A program made the position numbers and the translations under genes. A stretch of DNA of 64,000 nt from Sinotaia quadrata (lineage: Eukaryota > Mollusca > Gastropoda > Architaenioglossa > Viviparidae): assembly GCA_028829895.1 (NCBI GenBank), contig CM054181.1:102417860-102481859 (forward strand), given 5' to 3'. The first letter of the stretch is position 1; the number at the start of each line of letters is the position of its first letter. Shown in pieces: positions 56,876-64,000 of the stretch. The notes beneath the pieces were generated by a model, which worked only from the letters and a program-made list of their open reading frames with translations, searched no databases and was not told where the DNA came from.

Positions 56876-57331
56876 TTATCCTTGTTTTTCAAGTAACTTT
56901 ATTTACTATGTATAAAACCTTCTCGTACTGGCAGCCGTTATTAGCGGTTGTCAATTCAGTGACAGTGCAGTAAAGACTAACAGTTTTCGTGTCGTCACCG
57001 ACTAAAGAGAGTTGTCACTCACCATCTTGAGCTGTAGCTGTGACGGAGTTACACATTCAAGTCCAAGTAAAATGGTTCCTCGTAGATAGGTATTTCACAG
57101 AAACCAGTAGTGTGGTTGTAAAGTACACTAAAAATGGCCATGCCAAGTGCTGGGAACTGTATCACACATCAAAACTTGTTAGTGTTACAAAGAGTCGTTA
57201 CACCCCACAACACAGGTCTGGAATCACTTAGAGTGCAGCCTCGCAGGTAGTATGGCGTGTTCAATTTCAGTTCAATCACATCGCCTGCCGAGGTCTGTTT
57301 CAGAAACAGTGTTAGTGAATGAGACAAATCC

Positions 57332-57531
57332 ATCCACAACAGTGATTCTCAACCATTTTTTGCCCCATGCACCTTTTGCACTATATGTAAAAATGTCGTT
57401 ACCCCCTTTCATATAATGTCTGACTCAAAAGGTGCGTTTCAAATAATATGCAGTTTGAGTCTGCGGTCCCAATCCTTCCCCCAAACCCTAAAATCTCCCC
57501 CCTCCCCTGGTTGAGAACCCCTGATCCACAA
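57332..57531. mobile_element. hAT-type MITE with exact 8-bp target-site duplication
   Basis: The element itself is 57340-57523 (184 bp). It begins CAGTGATTCTCAACC and ends GGTTGAGAACCCCTG, inverted repeats matching at 13 of 15 positions, of the widespread hAT type. ATCCACAA lies directly on both sides (57332-57339 and 57524-57531), the 8-bp duplication expected for hAT insertion. There is no coding capacity, so it was mobilised by a transposase encoded elsewhere. Confidence 0.92.
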
Positions 57532-57904
57532 CCAGGTTTCACGCAAAACAAAATTGTGACAGAAATGGGGAATCGTACAGATTTTCCCCAAAGTAATTGA
57601 AGCAAGTACCTTCCCAAGCTCTCTGACGTTTAAACACTGGCAAGAAAATCGCATTAAAAAATGTCTGTGAAAATAAATGAAGTTTGTATGTGTTTGTTGA
57701 AATCAGCGGGAACTTCGCAGATTTCGTATGGGTATTGTTTGCATTTTCTTCTTCTTGTTGCTTATCTTCGATTATTTTGTAGCCAGGATGGAATTAAGAC
57801 TTATATGGTCAAGTGTGGGATAAGAGGTGTTCACATCTCCATTTAAGGTACCTTGAAACTATTTTCTTTGGAACTATGCTAGGAATCAAACGTTATGAGT
57901 GATC

Positions 57905-58030
57905 GTGTTGTGAGCAGAAGTGCATCAGTCATCGCTGTGAGCAGAAGTACATCAGTCATCGTTGTGAGCAGAAGTACATCAGTCATCGTTGTGAACAGAA
58001 ATACATCAGCCATCACTGTGAGCAGATGTA
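57905..58030. repeat. 30-bp tandem repeat, four copies
   Basis: Units of GTGAGCAGAAGTACATCAGT then CATCGTT, with single changes. Confidence 0.92.
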
Positions 58031-58050
58031 GATAATATCATTCAGCTATC

Positions 58051-58345
58051 AGTCAATGTTAGAATGTAACATATTTGTTGGCGTCAGCAACTAGTCAATG
58101 TTAGAATGTAACATATTTGTTGGCGTCAGCAACTAGTCAATGTTAGAATATAACATATTTGTTGGTGTCAGCAACTAGACAATGTTAGAATTAACATGTG
58201 TTGGCGTCAGCAACTAGTCAATGTTAGAATGTAACATATTTGTTGGTGTCAGCAACTAGTCAATGTTAGAATGTAACATATTTGTTGGCGTCAGCAACTA
58301 GTCAATGTTAGAATGTAACATATTTGTTGGCGTCAGCAACTAGTC
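58051..58345. repeat. 42-bp tandem repeat, about seven copies
   Basis: AGTCAATGTTAGAATGTAAC then ATATTTGTTGGCGTCAGCAACT recurs. One copy near 58177 is shortened. Confidence 0.95.
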
Positions 58346-58579
58346 GAGTAGCACATACTTAGTGCAAATACTTAACATTTTTTTAATTATCAAGCTCAAA
58401 TTAAACTTTTAGGAGTCATATTTTAATGTAACAGCAACTGAGATTAAATACAGGATAAATTCTGCAAACCAAAGGAATACACCTATTGAAAATATTTAGC
58501 AAGTAGAAATGGAGAATTAAAGTGAAAATAAATGATAAGTCTCAAACGTGCCTTCGTAATGTCCAGACTGATGACACTA

Positions 58580-58765
58580 TTAGTCAAGCTAGACCCAATA
58601 CTTTGGTGTATCAATAGTCAAGCTAGACCCAATACTTTGGTGTATCTAATAGTCAAGCTAGACCCAATACTTTGGTGTAACTATTAGTCAAGCTAGACCC
58701 AATACTTTGGTGTAACTATTAGTCAAGCTAGACCCAATACTTTGGTGTATCTAATAGTCAACCTA
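58580..58765. repeat. ~36-bp tandem repeat, about five copies
   Basis: Units read TAGTCAAGCTAGACCCAATA then CTTTGGTGTATCTAT. Confidence 0.94.
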
Positions 58766-59429
58766 TATCCAGTACTAATGAACAGACTTACAAGCATGCA
58801 AGCTAAATCTCTCAAATGGCCTATGATGTATCTAATTTAGGCACAATAGTTGAAAGTGGGCAAATGCCGATAACCCAAATAATCACTGCTAGAACGATTT
58901 ATTTCCTCTTAAGTTTCGAACCATGCCTGATAACCTCCAGAGTAATATCAATATAAAGACGCGCCCATTTGACATATAAGACAAATATTATAAGCTAAAA
59001 ACTAATTTACCGACAAAGGCGACAACAATACGCAGTCAACCACTAAAATTCCAGCAACCTCCAAATCCAATTAGCCACTTACATTCCTCAAACAAAGAAA
59101 TTGACAAAGATAAATAAACCAAACTCTCCGGAACTAACCGCTACAGTATACTCATCACTATGACTACTATGACTATTCATACAAATTGACTCGTGACCCA
59201 CTAATAGTAAGGACAGGAATAGGAATACCTTTTCAAGAAAACAATATGGCATTAGCATGTGACTTCAAGCCCAGCATCAATATTCTCTGCAGATTTCATG
59301 GCCATAACGACTGCCTTATCAGCAAACAGTACGGTCCTAACAAGGAAGGCAGTCTATTAATAACCACAGATTCGCTATCACCACTAACAGTTAAAAAAAC
59401 AAAACACCAGATCTTTATTGAGAAGACTA

Positions 59430-59735
59430 AATAGAGTTCTACTGAGAGGGCTAAGTAGAGTTCTATTGAGAGGGCTAGATAGTTACATTTTTATTGAGAG
59501 GGCTTGTTAGACTGATATTGAGAGGGCTAGATAGTTAGACTTATATAGAGAGGGCTAGATGATTAGACTTCTATTGAGAGGGCTAGATGGTTAGACTTAC
59601 ATAGAGAGGGCTAGATGGTTAGACTTATTGAGAGGGCTAGATGGTTAGACATATTGAGAGGGCTAGATGGTTAGACATATTGAGAGGGCTAGATGGTTAG
59701 ACATATTGAGAGGGCTAGATGTGAGACTTCTATAG
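59430..59735. repeat. ~27-33-bp tandem repeat around GAGAGGGCTAGATGGTTAGA
   Basis: About ten units of variable length. The spacer (TTCTATT, CATATT and similar) changes more than the core. Confidence 0.92.
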
Positions 59736-59835
59736 GGTGTTCTAAACGAGTCCGGTATAGTTGGGGAAGTTATTCTGTTGCTAATTTTATATATTCGGGC
59801 TGGGATTTTTAAACCTTCCGTAGTAGAATGGGTAG

Positions 59836-59950
59836 AGGTCTGTAATTCCCTAAAAGGTGTCTTTCAAAGTCAAACGGTCAAGATTGAATAGTTTGTAATT
59901 CCCTAAAAGGTGTCTTTCAAAGTCAAACGGTCAAGATTGAATAGTTTGTA
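59836..59950. repeat. Two-copy direct repeat of about 54 bp
   Basis: TGTAATTCCCTAAAAGGTGT followed by CTTTCAAAGTCAAACGGTCA occurs twice without change. Confidence 0.93.
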
Positions 59951-60411
59951 ATGCAGCATAGCGCTAGCGAGATTGCACGTCTAATAAATATAAACAATAA
60001 TTTGATAAAGTTTATTTTGCAAAATAATTAGTGTGTATAAATGACTAAACAACATGTATTTATCGGGACACCGGAAACGCTGGCAAAGGTAAACAATAGA
60101 TTTATAAAGTTGATGTTGCAGAATGCTGTATTTAAAATTTTAGTGATAGATAATTTTTAGCTGATTGTTTCATTTTATTGACTGATAATTGATTGTATTT
60201 TCTAAGAGTGTGTATGTGTGTATGTGTATGCGTGCGCACGCCTTTGTTAATTTGAATACGAACAGATATGTCCAAAATCTTTCAAAACAATCGATCAGAC
60301 AAACAAGCAAGAAAAAGAAAATGTAACTTTTAAACGCTGGCAGAAATTTTCACCCTATTGATTTTTGTTTGATTTTTTAATAAAAAAATACTTATTTCAA
60401 ATACACATTCA

Positions 60412-60558
60412 TAAAGCGTCATCGGTGAGAAAACAATTTTCGTAACGCCTCATCCGTCAGTAAACACTATCTTCAAAATACCTCATCTGTGAGAAAACAT
60501 TTTTCATAACACCTCATCCGTGAGTAACACTACTTTCATAGCACCTCATCTGTCCTCA
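60412..60558. repeat. Degenerate ~35-bp tandem repeat
   Basis: Four to five units of CCTCATCCGTGAGTAAACA then CTTTCATAACA, each diverged. Confidence 0.75.
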
Positions 60559-62089
60559 CCACCACCTCCATATTTGAGGACCCAGAGTGGCTACGGTGTT
60601 TGAAAAAAAAAAAGCTGCATACTAATCATCTTACAGTCCTTTAAAAATGAAGATTGTTCTAGGCCTGGCTTTTGCAACCCGCCCAAGTTTGGAAAACAAT
60701 TTATTCTGGACTCACTCAAATCTATTTTTAGTCTCAAACTCGTGTTGTACAAGCACCGACTGCATCGAACGTCAAAATGCATTTCCTGTTGGTCAGCACA
60801 CAAAGCCATGGCAGTGCTAATGTTTAGCATGCGGAAACAAGATACAATTCAATATTTAGAACTAAAAGCCGCTAGTGCGCGAACCTGTTATAGAGCAGAT
60901 CGGAAATGCAAGTAACATGGTGTGTGTATCTAAGTGTCTTTTCCCTTTCGGCACTCTCTTTTGCTTTGTGTGCAAGCGCGATGCATGCGTGCGTGCGTGC
61001 GTGCATGTGTGTGTGTGTGTGTGTACCCTAAAGGGGTCGCACCCGAGCACTGTCAATAAGGAGGCGCGGTTCTTACCGATGTGAGACAGTGGAAACCAAA
61101 CACAGTGGGTCCAGGCAGCGCGTGTGACCTGCCTAGTATACACCCTTGTCATGCCACACCCATCTGTCCATTGTCCTGCAAGAATACCTTGCGTTTTTAT
61201 ACTTTTATCGTTTGTTGTTCTTGTTAATGTTGCTGTTGTCTGTTTCTGTGTTGTTTTTGTTGTATTTATATAGTTTGCTATGGTTGTTGTTAATTGTTGA
61301 GTGCAATTTTGTTTTGTCTGACAAATAGAAATATTAAGAGTTCAGATTTTGAATAATAGAAAAATTATGTATGTTAAGTATTTTGCAACGTGAAAGCGTG
61401 GGTGGTTTTAGAATGGTTAAGTGACGAGCAGTTCAAATCTTGCTCATGTGTACGATAGTCTTGACAATATAGGGCGTAGTGGTGCAGACAATAAAACAAG
61501 ACAACAACAACAAACAAAAAAATCTATTACCTTCTTCATACACACACACACGCATGCACACACACACGCACATCTCCTTCACCCTTTGAACTACAGAATG
61601 GTACTCCACTGACTGTAACAAGTGAACACAAACCCGACCTTCACCTCTGAAGTTGACTGCAACTTCTTTTGTTTTGTGATTTGTTTTTCTTTCTTAAACT
61701 TTGGTTTCGTTGTTTAATTAAAAAACATGGATGTACTGATTATTATAATCATCACAACATCATCATGATTATTAATTCTGTCTTTGGCAGTTGTCACGAC
61801 CTATACCCGGTTTAAGAAAGCGACTGATGACGTAACTGATGGGTGACGGACACAGAGACAGACAAACTTTGCTTCACACACAGGGTAAATAAATTGCTCG
61901 ATAAATCTGGCCTCCAGGCATTTTCATAGGACAATAAACAAATATATACGACACAGAATGATAGACATAACTATGAAATGATAGGAATTTAACAACGAGG
62001 TGGGCAAGGAAAAATAAGAATTTTATAAAACAATAATAAAATTTAAATAAAAGAAAAGTTTACATTTTCGGGGTGCAACCCAAATGTGA

Positions 62090-62448
62090 CTACATAGGAA
62101 TAGCCACCCTATAGGAATAGCCACCCTATAGGAATAGCCACCCTATATTACCACTGCAAGAATGCAGGATCATCTATTAGTTATCTAATAGTAGCAGTGT
62201 TTTTGACCATCTATTTAGTTATCTAATAGTAGCAGTGTTTTTGACCATCTATTTTAGTTATCTAATAGTAGCAGTGTTTTTGACCATCTATTTTAGTTAT
62301 CTAATAGTAGCAGTGTTTTTGACCATCTATTTTAGTTATCTAATAGTAGCAGTGTTTTTGACCATCTATTTAGTTATCTAATAGTAGCAGTGTTTTTGAC
62401 CATCTATTTAGTTATCTAATAGTAGCAGTGTTTTGACCATCTATTTCT
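62090..62448. repeat. Adjacent tandem arrays: 20 bp x 3 and ~40 bp x 7
   Basis: First ATAGGAATAGCCACCCT three times, then, after a short gap, units of TTTAGTTATCTAATAGTAGC and AGTGTTTTTGACCATCTA that differ mostly in T-run length. Confidence 0.94.
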
Positions 62449-62751
62449 TTTAAACTGTTAAATATTTAATGGACGTTCCCTTGCTCATGAACTGGCTGGA
62501 TTGGAAGTGGAGATTTTAAGCTGTTTTGTATATTTGTACTTTTTTCGCATATGGTTGTCGTTTATTTCCCTTTCCCCCTACCATAGGTTTTTGCCCTGGT
62601 TCAGCGTCATGAAGTCTGCTATTTGTCACGGTCTAGTGGTAGTCAATCAGTGCAAAATTGTTTATGATTCTATGGCGAGTTTTTCTGACTGACCAGTACC
62701 TATTATGCAATACTCGCCTTTTCCGATACCTACTCTCTCTAAACACTTTTC

Positions 62752-62845
62752 CAGCTATGAACAAAATTAAATACAGTGTTTCTTTCCATGGACCATGAGA
62801 CAGCTATGAACAAAATTAAATACAGTGTTTCTTTCCATGGACGCA
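62752..62845. repeat. Two-copy direct repeat
   Basis: CAGCTATGAACAAAATTAAA followed by TACAGTGTTTCTTTCCATGGA occurs twice. Confidence 0.92.
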
Positions 62846-63287
62846 TGACAACAGTCACAATGAAAACCATTATTAAATAAGGAAAACAAGAAAAAAATAA
62901 TAATGAATGACTTACTGAATCAATGTCACCACATCAACCCAAAACTTAATTCCAATTTACACAATCCATTGGACAAAATTGATGATGTCATATGGTTTCA
63001 AAGAGAGCCATTCCTCACTGTACAATCCATTGGCTGGAGTTCCACAGTGACTATTATTAAGCATATTCAAGTGAAAATTTATTTTTCTTTCTGACTAGTT
63101 TTGCTAGATATCTATTTTATTTTTCACCCTGTTGCTCGCTAAATGACAACCCAAAACATCAAAATCTCTTATCAGAAATCATTATCTTATTAAGTGGATC
63201 AGAGACATGAAATTATAGTATTTATCTCACTGAGTGGAAAGTTCAAATTCAAAGTACCCAACATGTGGGATAAGAGAGCTAAGATGA

Positions 63288-63490
63288 AGGTATGTCACCA
63301 AGTGCTGTGATTAAGGTGTCTCACATTTTATCGAGTGCTGTGACAAAAGTATCTCATATCTCAGTGAGTGTTGTGATCAAGGTATCTAGTCTCTCACTGA
63401 GTGCTGTGAGCAAAGTATCTCATATCTCACTGAGTGTTGTGATCAAGGTATCTAGTATCTCACTGAGAGCTGTTATCAAAATATCTCACT
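63288..63490. repeat. 33-bp tandem repeat, about six copies
   Basis: Units of GTATCTCATATCTCACTGAG then TGTTGTGATCAAG. The 33-bp period keeps one frame open with an 11-residue periodic peptide, which is not taken as a gene. Confidence 0.9.
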
Positions 63491-63857
63491 AAGGTGGAAA
63501 GAATAACTTAAAGTAGAATGAACACTCGTCTGGCTTATTTTCCTTAAAATAAATGTGAAATTTCTGGGTCACAATAAAAAAAAGAAAATTAATCAGCCAT
63601 GTGTTATTTATAATTTATTAACAACAAGAACAATGATGTATTTTTTTTCAGGCAAGAAGCGTGCACTCAACCATAGAGGTACCTTTTGGGTTGTTCGGTA
63701 TTAACATTGTAGCATTGTACTATACAAATAGACCGTCATACCTGATCAGTTTCGTGTTGGATCAACACTTTTCTTTTACAAAATATTTACAAAAACTATA
63801 AAGAGAAGGTAATACAGATTAACATAGGTTATCTTGGCACAACCATTTTTTACTTCG

Positions 63858-63985
63858 TGGACCGCTGACAGAGTTAAATGAACTTTGACAGTCAGGTCGG
63901 TAATTAAATGAACTTTGACAGTCAGGTCGGTAATTAAATGAACTTTGCCAGAGTCGAGTCATTAATTAAATTAACTTTAACGGAT
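63858..63985. repeat. ~35-bp tandem repeat at window end
   Basis: Three copies of TTAAATGAACTTTGACAGTC then AGGTCGGTAA. A diverged fourth follows. Confidence 0.88.
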
Positions 63986-64000
63986 ATACTAAGGTATTTA

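Larger units (their letters stand above)
55115..64000. other. Region upstream of the AA15 gene; no recognised gene
   Basis: Apart from the short AA15 5' UTR segment (55115-55142), I see no coding exon. The span holds the hAT MITE at 57340-57523, a possible tRNA-derived SINE near 55613, (CA)n at 56579-56613, (TG)n at 56829-56871, and the tandem arrays listed separately. A short open stretch after TTTTTTTTCAG at 63652 resembles an exon start but is too small to call. Confidence 0.6.

Noticed and set aside
61380..61440. Second tRNA-like A/B-box pair
   Set aside because: The B-box match is poor (AGTTCAAATCT) and the A-box has insertions. No cloverleaf is possible by eye.
63292..63492. Periodic 66-codon open frame
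   Set aside because: Generated by a 33-bp tandem repeat. No start context or conservation signal.
63652..63680. Acceptor-like TTTTTTTTCAG followed by a short open stretch and GTACC
   Set aside because: Too short to recognise, with no partner exon identified in the window.

Overview
The window looks like nuclear DNA of an invertebrate animal, most likely a mollusc and perhaps a gastropod. The evidence is spliced genes with GT-AG introns, AT-rich non-coding DNA, very many short tandem repeats and long (TG)n tracts, decayed DNA transposons, a family AA15 chitin/polysaccharide monooxygenase, and a selenocysteine-containing form of selenoprotein W2/MIEN1. The species cannot be fixed by eye.

Layout. 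(1) Plus strand, 692-19095: fourteen exons that join in frame into 898 codons of an Arkadia-type (RNF111/RNF165) RING-H2 ubiquitin ligase. It has two SUMO-interaction motifs, a Cys/His-rich and Pro-rich middle, and the RING in the last two exons. The following 11.5 kb look like a long 3' UTR ending at an AATAAA near 30609. (2) Minus strand, 39359-31502: four small exons of a 97-residue selenoprotein W2/MIEN1 homologue with a CxxU redox motif (U = in-frame TGA) and a C-terminal CVIL prenylation box. A convincing SECIS hairpin lies about 360 nt past the stop. This gene is tail-to-tail with the ligase. (3) Minus strand, 55114-44520: five exons (726 codons) of a secreted AA15 lytic polysaccharide monooxygenase with an N-terminal histidine brace, a Thr/Ser/Pro linker, and two copies of a six-cysteine module at the C-terminus. 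(4) From 55.1 to 64 kb I see no convincing protein-coding exon. There is a hAT-type MITE with perfect 8-bp target duplications and a long run of minisatellites.

The three genes have no obvious shared pathway: TGF-beta/SUMO-linked ubiquitylation, thiol/selenol redox at membranes, and extracellular glycan oxidation. The most rewarding items are the hidden selenoprotein with its SECIS, the tandem array that duplicates the splice acceptor of the first RING exon, the twin six-cysteine modules on the AA15 enzyme, and the changed NRG/TIER-like degron-binding motif in the ligase.
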